From contig CAJUQY010000004.1 in assembly GCA_910588815.1 (NCBI GenBank), positions 43,606 to 107,605 of the forward strand: a stretch of DNA of 64,000 nucleotides. Direction: 5' to 3'. A program made the position numbers and the translations under genes. Below are positions 7,952 to 15,779 of the stretch, piece after piece; the stretch's first letter is position 1, and each line of letters begins with the position of its first letter. The notes below the pieces were generated by a model, which was given only the letters and a program-made list of their open reading frames with translations, had not been told where the DNA came from and made no database searches. The DNA is from an uncultured Lachnospiraceae bacterium. GTDB taxonomy: Bacteria; Bacillota; Clostridia; Lachnospirales; Lachnospiraceae.

Positions 7952-9316
7952 ATGCAAGATCAGAAAAAAAACTATCTGTTTGAGGAAGCCCCGGTGGCAA
8001 AAGCCGTGATGTCCATGGCCATTCCCACCATTTTAAGCTCCCTCGTCATGGTTATTTACAATATGGCCGACACGTACTTTGTCAGCCTCCTGAATAACTC
8101 CATCCAGAACGCTGCCGTAACCCTGGCTTCCCCTGTCCTCCTGGCTTTCAACGCCGTAAACAATTTGTTCGGTGTGGGAAGCTCCAGCATGATGAGCCGT
8201 GCTCTCGGAAAAAAAGACTATGAAACGGTACGAAAAAGCGCTGCTTTCGGCTTTTACTGTTCTGTCCTCAGCGGCCTTTTATTTTCTCTCGGCTTTACCC
8301 TGTTTCGTTCCCCCCTTCTCACAATTCTCGGCGCAAGAGAGGACACCATCCTCGCCACTGCCCAATACTTGAAGTGGACTGTGACCTTCGGCGCCGTTCC
8401 TTCTATATTGAATGTGGTCTTGGCCTACATGGTCCGTTCCGAGGGAGCCTCCCTTCACGCCAGCATCGGTACCATGAGCGGCTGCCTCCTGAATATCGTT
8501 CTGGATCCCGTTTTTATCCTGCCCTGGGGACTCAATATGGGAGCGGCGGGTGCCGGATTCGCAACCTTCCTCTCCAACTGCGCCGCATGTCTTTACTTCT
8601 TCACTCTGCTTTTTGTGAAACGGAAACATACTTGTGTCTCTCTGAAGCCGTCCATGTTCCGCCCGGGGAAAGCCATTATCACAGGAATCTGCGGCGTCGG
8701 TATCCCCGCCTCTATCCAGAACCTGTTAAACGTGACCGGCATGACCGTTCTCAACAATTTCACCTCCTCCTACGGTTCCGAAGCCGTTGCCGCCATGGGA
8801 ATCTCACAAAAACTGAATATGATCCCCATGTACATTGCCCTTGGGCTTTCCCAGGGACTGATGCCGCTCATCAGCTACAACTATGCCGCCGGAAATATCC
8901 CCCGGATGAAAAAGACACTGCTTTTCGCCGTGCGCGCTTCGATCACCTTTATGGCCGCCATGACGATCCTCTACTTCTTTGGCTCCGGTTTCTTTGTTCA
9001 TCTGTTTATGAAGAACCAGATAATTGTGGACTATGGCAGCCGTTTCCTCAGAGGGTTCTGCCTGGCCCTTCCCTTTCTCTGTATGGATTTCCTGGCCGTC
9101 GGCGTATTCCAGGCCTGTGGTATGGGAAAAAAGGCGCTTATCTTCGCTCTTCTTCGGAAAATCATACTGGAAATCCCTGCCCTCTATCTCTGGAATTTCC
9201 TCTATCCCCTTTACGGCCTGTCCTACGCCCAGTTTACGGCCGAATCTGTCCTGGCCGCCGCTGCGGTCCTTGTACTGATCCGCATGTTCCGCAATTTAGA
9301 AAAGGGCAAGAGGTAA
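7952..9316 (+). CDS. MATE family multidrug/solute exporter
   Basis: Cation-coupled exporter of the MATE family: 454 residues and about 12 hydrophobic segments in two pseudo-repeats. Family features are visible in both halves: PTILSSLVMVIYNMADTYFV near residue 25, GVGSSSMMSRALGKKD near 80, and GLSQGLMPLISYNYAAGN in the second half. I start at the ATG at 7952, with AAGGAG 12 bases upstream; the frame stays open to a GTG at 7907, but that coincides with the predicted transcription start. The gene stands alone on the plus strand between two minus-strand units. Its substrate cannot be read from the sequence. Confidence 0.92.
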   Translation: MQDQKKNYLFEEAPVAKAVMSMAIPTILSSLVMVIYNMADTYFVSLLNNSIQNAAVTLASPVLLAFNAVNNLFGVGSSSMMSRALGKKDYETVRKSAAFGFYCSVLSGLLFSLGFTLFRSPLLTILGAREDTILATAQYLKWTVTFGAVPSILNVVLAYMVRSEGASLHASIGTMSGCLLNIVLDPVFILPWGLNMGAAGAGFATFLSNCAACLYFFTLLFVKRKHTCVSLKPSMFRPGKAIITGICGVGIPASIQNLLNVTGMTVLNNFTSSYGSEAVAAMGISQKLNMIPMYIALGLSQGLMPLISYNYAAGNIPRMKKTLLFAVRASITFMAAMTILYFFGSGFFVHLFMKNQIIVDYGSRFLRGFCLALPFLCMDFLAVGVFQACGMGKKALIFALLRKIILEIPALYLWNFLYPLYGLSYAQFTAESVLAAAAVLVLIRMFRNLEKGKR

Positions 9317-9350
9317 CCCCCAATTCGTCCGGCCTCTATCCCTCCGGCAG

Positions 9351-12300
9351 CTATCTGTACCCCCGTCTCCTCCTGACCGCCCACATGGCAAGTACTCCCG
9401 CGGAAACCGCTGCCAACAGGCATAAATAAGTAACCGGTGAGGCGTCTCCCGTCACGATTCGCCCAAAGCTTTTTAAGGGTTCGATCTTCCCTTCAAACAG
9501 CAGGGTGACCGTATCATCCTGATCCGTGACGCTCACCCCCCGCCAATCCCCGGAAAGCGTGATATTGGTGAGCATCTCATCCAAAACATCGACCCCCTGC
9601 TTTACAGTGGTAAAATAAACCGGATTCTGCTCCGCAATCTGAAAGCCGGCAGGCGCCGTGCCGAACTCATAACGGTAGGCAGTCACCTGCTCTCCCGTCT
9701 CCAGGGGAATCGGATCAAATGAAATGATATGATTTTTCTTGGAATTTAATCCCTGCGCCAACGGATGCCATTCCTCTGAACGGTTTGTCCGATAGGCAAT
9801 CGCGTAGTCCAGCTCGTCCGTGAAGGTTCCCGTATGCAATTCCCGCATAACCACTTGTTCCGGCAAATAGTCGGTACAGGTAAAATTCTCCAGGGCCGTG
9901 TTGGATGCGTTTTTCAAAGTCGTAATGATATATTTATAGGTATCCCCCGTCTGTGTCCGCCGAATCGTTTTCTTGGCAACCTCCAGATTGATCACCGCCA
10001 GCTCATCTTCCAGAGCCACCGTCTGAACCTCGCCGGTATCCGACACCGTAAATTCCAGATCGGCCGCTGTCAGATACCCCTCCGGTGCTGTTTCTTCGTG
10101 GAGAAGATATGTCTCTCCAACCGTCAGCTTTTCGATAAGCCGCGGCTCTTCCCCGCTGGTCCACTCGCAGACCACGCGCCCTTCTCCGTCAAGAATCTGC
10201 AGGACGGCTCCCGCCAGCGCGCTTCCGTCCGCGGCATCCACCTTGAAAATCTCCGTCTTCGTGATATCGTCCTCCATGTGAACCTTTTGAACCTCTCCGG
10301 TATCCCCCACCGTAAAGTCCACCGCCTCCGCTGTCGCATAGCCATCTGCCGGCCGTGTCTCTGTCAGCGTATAGGTCCGCCCGGCAACGAGCCTTGTGAT
10401 CCTGTGGGGCTTCTCCCCGGAAATCCATTCATCAACCACCGTCCCATCCTCGTCCGTCACCCTGAGACTGGCTCCCGGAAGTTCTTTTCCGTCGGTGATA
10501 TCCTTCTTGGAAATCTCGATTTTGGTAATATCGTCCTCCATCACAATCCACTGAAGCGCTCCGGTATCCTCCACCGTAAACTCCACCGGCTCTGCCGTCA
10601 CATAGCCGTCTGCCGCAGATTTCTCTGTCAGAACATAGGTCTCGCCGACCACCAACTTTTTGATCTCACGAGGACTTCCGTCCGTCACCCACTCGTCAAC
10701 CACATTTCCGTCCGCATCCGTCACCTGAAGCGCTGCACCCGAAATCCCCGGAAGCTTCTCCGCGTTTTCTTTCGGCTCTCCAGGAACATATTCCTCTTCT
10801 TCCAAAGTCTCGGCTTCCCCTTCCCCGCTCGTTTCGGCAAGCTCAACCTTCTGAATACGGATTTTTGTGATATCATCCTCCATATGGATCTTTTGAAGTT
10901 CCCCGGTATCGGAGGCGGTGAAGGTAATCGTCTCGGCCGTCGCATACCCCGGTGCCGGCAATGTTTCCGTCAGCGTATAGGTTTCCCCGGCCACAAGCCC
11001 TGTGATGCGATGGGGCGTTTCCCCCGACACCCACTCCTCAATCAGATTTCCCCTCGAATCCGCAATCCGGAGACGGGCTCCCGGAAGCTCCTCTCCCGTG
11101 GTCAAGTCTGTTTTGGAAATCTCAAATTTTGTGATATCGTCCCGCATCTCCACTCTCTGGACACTTCCTGTATCTGATACCGTAAATAAAACGGATTCCG
11201 CCGTCGCATAGCCGGGAGCCGGCAGTATTTCGGTCAGCCTGTAGGTTTCTCCCGCAACCAGCTTTGTGATCAGATGCGGCTGTGATCCGGATATCCACCG
11301 GTCAATCACCGCTCCGCCCGCGTCTGTCACCTGAAGGTGGGCTCCCGGAAGCTCCTCCCCTGTGGTCAAATCCCTTTTGGAAATCTGAATTTTCGTGACA
11401 TCGTCCCTCATCACCACCGGCTCCGCTCCCTCGGACGCCGTAAAGGTAATGCTCTCGGCCGTCGCGTAGCCGGGAGCCGGTAGGGTTTCCGTGAGCGTAT
11501 AGGTCTCTCCTCTCTTTAAATTTTGTATCATGTGCGGTGTCGTCCCGGATGTCCAGGCATCTACCACCGTCCCGTTTCTGTCCGTGACCTGCATGTTGGC
11601 CCCCGGAAGCTCCTGCCCCGTAGTGAGATCCTTCTTAGAGAGCCGCATGGAAACCGGGGCATCCGTAACCTGAACCGTCAGAGATGCCCGCACAGGCTCA
11701 TAGGCCCCGCAGGTCATCAAATCCTGATACTCTTTCGCCGTATAGACAAAATTGTCACCCTCCCAGCCCCCGGAAAGCTGCCTCTTCATATTCACGGTCC
11801 CTGTGCCGGCATCCGTACCGGTCGCAGTAATCGTCAGTTTATTCCCACTCTTCGACACCTTGACGGGCCCGCTGCTCTCGACTGTCATGTCAGAAAGGGC
11901 ATTGTTGGTGTCTGTAACCGTCGTGCTCTGTCCTGCCTGCAAGGTAATCGTTTCTTTATGGAAGCTTGGAATTCTGTCATAATCTCTCACTTTTTTCTCA
12001 ATGGCATCATAATAGGTCTGCAGCTTCTCCCTGGTGGTTATATTGTCTGTGGAGATCCACTGTTCTCCCGCCTCCCCATTGCGCGCCATGATATACTTCC
12101 AGATCAGAGACTGAGCTGCCGCCCAGCCGTCCAGCCCCCATCCGGAATGTTCTCCATAATAGGCGGTCAGGCTTAGCTTTTTTGCAAAGGCGGCATCATC
12201 GTTAAAATATTTTGCCAGTGTCACCCACTGATCTCTCACGGATGCCACCGTGTCCACATGCGGTTCCAGACAAAACAGCCGCTCTCCTGTCTCCCGGACA

Positions 12301-12482
12301 CAAAAATATCCACCCTTTGAGGTATGGCCGTCTTTATAATGAAAACTCCAACTGTCTGAAAAGACCGTCATCACATTGGTCGCCTGGGGATGGGCCGCAG
12401 CCCGTGGGGCGAACCCCCAGGCTGCCAAAACCACCGCCAAAAACAATCCGAAAAATCTTTTTCTTCTTTTTCCCCTTCTCAT
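9351..12482 (-). CDS. Surface protein with thioester domain and SpaA/Cna-B repeats
   Basis: Large secreted, membrane-anchored surface protein (1043 residues). Layout: signal peptide (about 1-30); a putative thioester adhesion domain with candidate Cys71 (LFCLEP) and Gln124 (AAQSLIW); six SpaA/Cna-B-like repeats at about 277-828, each with an E-box such as LTETLPAPGY and a leading Lys-Asp strand (SKKDLTTG), the pattern of intramolecular isopeptide domains; a DUF11-like domain at about 830-985; one membrane helix (about 1016-1036) and an RRRR tail. There is no LPxTG; IVTGD precedes the helix. An acidic insert (about 550-575) splits repeats three and four. It overlaps the upstream gene by four bases, suggesting co-translation. 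Likely role: adhesion or pilus-like surface structure; the ligand is unknown. Confidence 0.88.
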   Translation of the reverse strand: MRRGKRRKRFFGLFLAVVLAAWGFAPRAAAHPQATNVMTVFSDSWSFHYKDGHTSKGGYFCVRETGERLFCLEPHVDTVASVRDQWVTLAKYFNDDAAFAKKLSLTAYYGEHSGWGLDGWAAAQSLIWKYIMARNGEAGEQWISTDNITTREKLQTYYDAIEKKVRDYDRIPSFHKETITLQAGQSTTVTDTNNALSDMTVESSGPVKVSKSGNKLTITATGTDAGTGTVNMKRQLSGGWEGDNFVYTAKEYQDLMTCGAYEPVRASLTVQVTDAPVSMRLSKKDLTTGQELPGANMQVTDRNGTVVDAWTSGTTPHMIQNLKRGETYTLTETLPAPGYATAESITFTASEGAEPVVMRDDVTKIQISKRDLTTGEELPGAHLQVTDAGGAVIDRWISGSQPHLITKLVAGETYRLTEILPAPGYATAESVLFTVSDTGSVQRVEMRDDITKFEISKTDLTTGEELPGARLRIADSRGNLIEEWVSGETPHRITGLVAGETYTLTETLPAPGYATAETITFTASDTGELQKIHMEDDITKIRIQKVELAETSGEGEAETLEEEEYVPGEPKENAEKLPGISGAALQVTDADGNVVDEWVTDGSPREIKKLVVGETYVLTEKSAADGYVTAEPVEFTVEDTGALQWIVMEDDITKIEISKKDITDGKELPGASLRVTDEDGTVVDEWISGEKPHRITRLVAGRTYTLTETRPADGYATAEAVDFTVGDTGEVQKVHMEDDITKTEIFKVDAADGSALAGAVLQILDGEGRVVCEWTSGEEPRLIEKLTVGETYLLHEETAPEGYLTAADLEFTVSDTGEVQTVALEDELAVINLEVAKKTIRRTQTGDTYKYIITTLKNASNTALENFTCTDYLPEQVVMRELHTGTFTDELDYAIAYRTNRSEEWHPLAQGLNSKKNHIISFDPIPLETGEQVTAYRYEFGTAPAGFQIAEQNPVYFTTVKQGVDVLDEMLTNITLSGDWRGVSVTDQDDTVTLLFEGKIEPLKSFGRIVTGDASPVTYLCLLAAVSAGVLAMWAVRRRRGYR

Positions 12483-13309
12483 AGCGCCGGCCTCTCTGTC
12501 ATCTGTCTTCCGTCTGAAGAAGCATCATCCCCGGAGGAACGTTTTCTCTTCCTGAAAAGCACGCAGAAGACAAAAGCCGCCCCAAGGAGCGCCGCTCCGA
12601 GTACCCCTGCCATCGTATCATTCAACAGTACCACATCTCCGTTGACAGAAGCCGCCATGGGCACTGCCTCTTCCGCAAAGATTTCCGTCTCCTCCACACG
12701 CTCTTCCCCCACGGCGTCCTGCAGGCTTTCTTCTCCCTGTACCGTTTCTTTTTCCTGTGCTTTTTCTTCTCCCTCTGCGGTTTCGTTTTCCTCTTCCCGC
12801 AGGACTTCTTCTTCCCGCAGCATCTCCTCTTCTCCTGCTTCATCTCCCGGCACGGCTTCCTCTTCTTGTACCGCATCCGCCACGGTCCCCGTATAATTTG
12901 CCGTTGCTTTCCACTGAATGGGTACCTCCCTGTCCCGATCCACATTGGCGGCATAACGGCACACCGCTTCATAGGCCAGGGGCAATCCGGACGGTGTCTC
13001 CTCGGTGACGTGATAATCCACCTCGATCATCTTCAGCACATTCCCGTCCCTGGTGATTTCCTTCTGGAGCCGCTCAATATCATTGTCCTCCACGGCATAG
13101 CTCACATATTCCTCCATGATCTGCTGATCCCGCCAGAGTTCCTTCTTTGACACCTGAAGCTCTATGCTGCTTTCATCCAATACATAGGTCACTCCGTCAC
13201 GGGTGACAGTCCTGGGAACCTGCCCCGCATCCTCCTTTGTCAGAATAAATTCCTCTTCAATGGTCCGTTCTTCCTCCAGTCTTCCTGTCCCATTCCAAAA
13301 ATCGTTCAT
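12479..13309 (-). CDS. Glu-rich membrane protein co-translated with the SpaA surface protein
   Basis: Not assigned to a known family. The 276-residue product has an N-terminal folded region (about 1-145), a very Glu-rich low-complexity linker (about 148-215), one membrane helix (about 233-252) and a basic RKRKR tail. The ATG at 13309 has AAGGGAG upstream. The stop overlaps the start of the surface-protein gene (ATGA), so the two are probably made together. The basic tail predicts that the N-terminal part lies outside the cell, yet no signal peptide is visible at either possible start. It may be an assembly partner or second subunit of the surface structure; that is inference from position. 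Confidence 0.7.
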   Translation of the reverse strand: MNDFWNGTGRLEEERTIEEEFILTKEDAGQVPRTVTRDGVTYVLDESSIELQVSKKELWRDQQIMEEYVSYAVEDNDIERLQKEITRDGNVLKMIEVDYHVTEETPSGLPLAYEAVCRYAANVDRDREVPIQWKATANYTGTVADAVQEEEAVPGDEAGEEEMLREEEVLREEENETAEGEEKAQEKETVQGEESLQDAVGEERVEETEIFAEEAVPMAASVNGDVVLLNDTMAGVLGAALLGAAFVFCVLFRKRKRSSGDDASSDGRQMTERPAL

Positions 13310-13713
13310 TCTATTTCTCCCTTCTTTTTTACGAATGTCTGCGTGAATCACCACAAGGGTATCGGAGCTTTTCTGTCTTACCCTGTCTCACCTCACTTTC
13401 ACAAAAAGTTCTCCGAAAGCTCCGGGAAATTCTTTCCGCTCATAGAACCTGGGATCTGACTCACAGAATATAAAATCTGTCAGAATAGAACTGAAAAAGA
13501 AACAGGCAAAAACTGCCGCCTGTCAGACATGGTCTGTCACCATTTGCTTCGCTAAAATCTGTAAGGAAATCATTTGGCCGATATGGCCTGAATATACATC
13601 AGAAAATTTTGTGAAAGAATTTCATCGGAAAACTTTTCTTCAATTGTACTGCCCATTATAACGCAGCTTTCCTGTGCTGCCAACCTCTTTTTCTCAATTT
13701 ATAAAAAATTTAG
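13310..13713. other. Intergenic region upstream of the surface-protein operon
   Basis: About 400 bases with no convincing gene. The best minus-strand promoter I can find is TTCAGT-17 bases-TATATT around 13465-13495, a weak match. Imperfect TCTGACA/TGTCAGA repeats occur at 13455-13550. The operon promoter should lie here, but I cannot place it securely. Confidence 0.4.
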
Positions 13714-13746
13714 AAAAGGCGCAGGGACTATGCTTTCCTGCGCCTT
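13714..13746 (-). terminator. Terminator overlapping the end of the tepA-like gene
   Basis: A 10-bp stem (AAGGCGCAGG with CCTGCGCCTT) followed by TTTTC on the minus strand. The 5' arm encodes the last Arg codons of the gene and the TAG stop lies in the loop, so the gene and its terminator overlap. Confidence 0.8.
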
Positions 13747-14480
13747 CTGATCATTTCCCGAAGCCTGCGGAGGGCCCGGTCAATGCCGCCCACCTGGCGG
13801 ATGAGTCCCATGCGGACCGCATCCTCCCCAACGAGAAGGGTTCCCAGATCCTTCGTCATATCTGTGGTGTTCATCATCAGCTCCTCGATCTTATCCTGCG
13901 GAACATCGCTGTGGTCCGCGATAAATCCGGTAATCCGATCCTGAATCCGCTGAAAATAGTGATAAGTCTGAGGAGCGCCAATGGTCATTCCCGTCATCCG
14001 CACTGGATGAATCAACATGCTGGCCGACGGCACGATAAAGGAATCATCTGCCGATACGGCCAGAGGGACCCCTATGGAATGGCTGTCCCCGATCACCAGT
14101 GAGACTGTGGGCTTGCTGAGAGAAGCCACCATCTCTGCCAGCGCCAGTCCGCAGGAGACATCCCCGCCCTGGGTGTTAATGAGAAGGAGCACGCCCTCAA
14201 TTTCTCTGCTGTCCTCAATCTGAGCCAGCTTCGGCAGTACGTGTTCATATTTGGTGGTCTTGCTGCCCGAATTCAAATTTTCATGGCCCTCGATCTCTCC
14301 GATGATCGACAGAAGATAGATATCTCCCCGCCCTTTTCCCTCGTCAAGCAGCACCTGTCCGTACTCTTCAATCCGCTCATCGCTTTTTCCGCTTTGATCG
14401 GAAACCGACGAATTTCCACCATTCTTCACCTGCGTCTTCTGCTCCATATGCCCGCCCCTCTTTCCTTTCTTCTTTCCCAT
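13728..14480 (-). CDS. ClpP-family serine protease, TepA type
   Basis: Homologue of ClpP of the TepA (translocation-enhancing protein) subfamily, which is not known to work with Clp ATPases. In the 250-residue product the ClpP triad maps to Ser135 (GDSHSIG), His158 (LIHPV) and probably Asp207 (TTDMTKD). INTQGGDVSCGLALAE at about 101-116 is the conserved oxyanion and substrate strand. The N-terminal 40 residues are basic and Ser/Gln-rich. The ATG at 14480 has a perfect AGGAGG with six-base spacing. In Clostridia this gene often precedes ftsK/spoIIIE; here it stands alone, with a long palindrome upstream and its own terminator. Confidence 0.88.
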   Translation of the reverse strand: MGKKKGKRGGHMEQKTQVKNGGNSSVSDQSGKSDERIEEYGQVLLDEGKGRGDIYLLSIIGEIEGHENLNSGSKTTKYEHVLPKLAQIEDSREIEGVLLLINTQGGDVSCGLALAEMVASLSKPTVSLVIGDSHSIGVPLAVSADDSFIVPSASMLIHPVRMTGMTIGAPQTYHYFQRIQDRITGFIADHSDVPQDKIEELMMNTTDMTKDLGTLLVGEDAVRMGLIRQVGGIDRALRRLREMIRRRRKA

Positions 14481-14505
14481 GACCGGCCTCCTGTGGTCTT
14501 TTTGT

Positions 14506-14543
14506 CTATAGTGGACGACAAATTAATTTGTCGTTGACTATAG
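14506..14543. repeat. 38-bp inverted repeat upstream of the tepA-like gene
   Basis: Two 19-base arms around a perfect 20-bp palindrome (ACGACAAATTAATTTGTCGT at 14515-14534), extended outward by CTATAGT on each side with two mismatches. It lies 26 bases upstream of the start codon, in the leader or promoter. It could be an operator or an RNA hairpin. No T run follows on the minus strand. Confidence 0.7.
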
Positions 14544-14620
14544 TATGGAAAGTAGTATGGAAAGAGCCGGACATTTTTATTCACGAAGCGCCTGCATCTC
14601 AAAAATTTCCGCCTGTGCGG

Positions 14621-15598
14621 TCAAAAATTTTCCCCGATACTGCCTCTTTGCGAATAAGCCCAGACATTTTTAATCTGGCCCTCCACCTGCTCATAGGGCC
14701 ATCTTTTCAGGCTGCGCATGGGACTGTTGGGATCGTGGACCAGGAGCTCCTCCCCCTCTCTTCCGTAAATGACAATGAAATGGCCTGTGGAGGTGAAGTC
14801 CCCCGGCTGCATGCTGCAGATCAGCGGATGGCCTGCATCCAGCTCCGCAAAAAGCGTACTCTCAGAAAGCGCCGGATTGCTCCAGGAGAGCCCCAGCCGC
14901 TCCGCCCCCGAGCTCATAAGTTCCCAGCTCGTACCCACATTTTCCAGATAATAGCCATTTTCCGTGGAAAATTCCGCCATGGCTTTCGGATTCATGGACG
15001 TATCTCCGGTCAGCCCCACATAGACCATAGAGAGGCAGACCGGGCCGCAGCCGCTTAAGGCCATCAGATCATCCCCATAGGTCTCATACCCCCACCGCTT
15101 GTCCCACTGAATAAAAAGCGGAATTTCTCCGTCCTTACACTCCCCGGACACGTCAATCTCATCGGTCCGCCGATCCTTATACTCCGGGTAATGGTATACG
15201 AAATCCGCCGCCTCCGGCGTACTTTCCAGAAAACTCCTGAGAAATTCCGGATACTCGCCCGGATGGTCCTTCACATAGGCCGCGATTTCCTCTACCGTCA
15301 TGTCTCCGCCATCGGTGCTCGCATTCTCCGTGTTTCCCGTGCTGTCAAGGGTGGTGATCCCACCTGAGGCCGCATCGGCTGTCCGGCTTCCCCCGCCCTT
15401 TTCTCCCTGCTTGGCCTCAGGAGCCGTGACTCTCCCAAGCCAGAAAGAAAAGCTGCAAAGAACCATCATAGACATACAGAGAAAAATCTTGACGTTTCTC
15501 CTCTGTCTCCGTTTCATGCGCTTCCTCTCCTGCAGTCTGGTAACGCTGTCCCGGCGTTCGTACTGCTGTGATGTTTTCCTGGCGCTATTGTAACTCAT
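14621..15598 (-). CDS. Membrane-anchored C39-family peptidase
   Basis: Extracytoplasmic papain-like cysteine peptidase of the C39-like family. The product has 325 residues from the ATG at 15598 (AAGGAGG upstream). A basic N-terminus precedes one membrane helix (about 37-55), then a Ser/Thr/Gly-rich spacer and the catalytic domain from about residue 157. Likely catalytic residues are Cys184 (LSGCGPVCLSM), His273 (STGHFIVIYG) and Asp289 (VHDPNS). No ABC transporter or bacteriocin gene is adjacent, so it is probably a surface peptidase, not a bacteriocin-leader processor. Substrate unknown. Confidence 0.85.
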   Translation of the reverse strand: MSYNSARKTSQQYERRDSVTRLQERKRMKRRQRRNVKIFLCMSMMVLCSFSFWLGRVTAPEAKQGEKGGGSRTADAASGGITTLDSTGNTENASTDGGDMTVEEIAAYVKDHPGEYPEFLRSFLESTPEAADFVYHYPEYKDRRTDEIDVSGECKDGEIPLFIQWDKRWGYETYGDDLMALSGCGPVCLSMVYVGLTGDTSMNPKAMAEFSTENGYYLENVGTSWELMSSGAERLGLSWSNPALSESTLFAELDAGHPLICSMQPGDFTSTGHFIVIYGREGEELLVHDPNSPMRSLKRWPYEQVEGQIKNVWAYSQRGSIGENF

Positions 15599-15779
15599 AT
15601 GGCGGCCTCCTTCGTATTCTCCACACACGCTCCATCCGGCGCAAATTTTCACATATCATTATTATATCAGAGAAATCTTGACTAGCCATGAATCGAATAT
15701 GAAGATTTCCGAAAAATTGCAAAAAATATGTATATTCCCTGATACATACCCCCGGATTTTCCATATGGAACTGTCCGTT

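Noticed and set aside
8374..9429. 351-codon plus-strand frame within the MATE gene
   Set aside because: Out of frame with a clear MATE coding sequence; Arg/Ser/Pro-rich composition typical of a shifted frame.
9834..11177. 447-codon plus-strand frame opposite the SpaA repeats
   Set aside because: Its His/Arg-rich repeats mirror the SpaA repeats on the other strand; no ribosome site or family.
10200..12000. SpaA repeats as a CRISPR-like or non-coding repeat array
   Set aside because: The repeats are about 260 bases long, in frame, and diverge as protein domains do; no short identical repeats with unique spacers.
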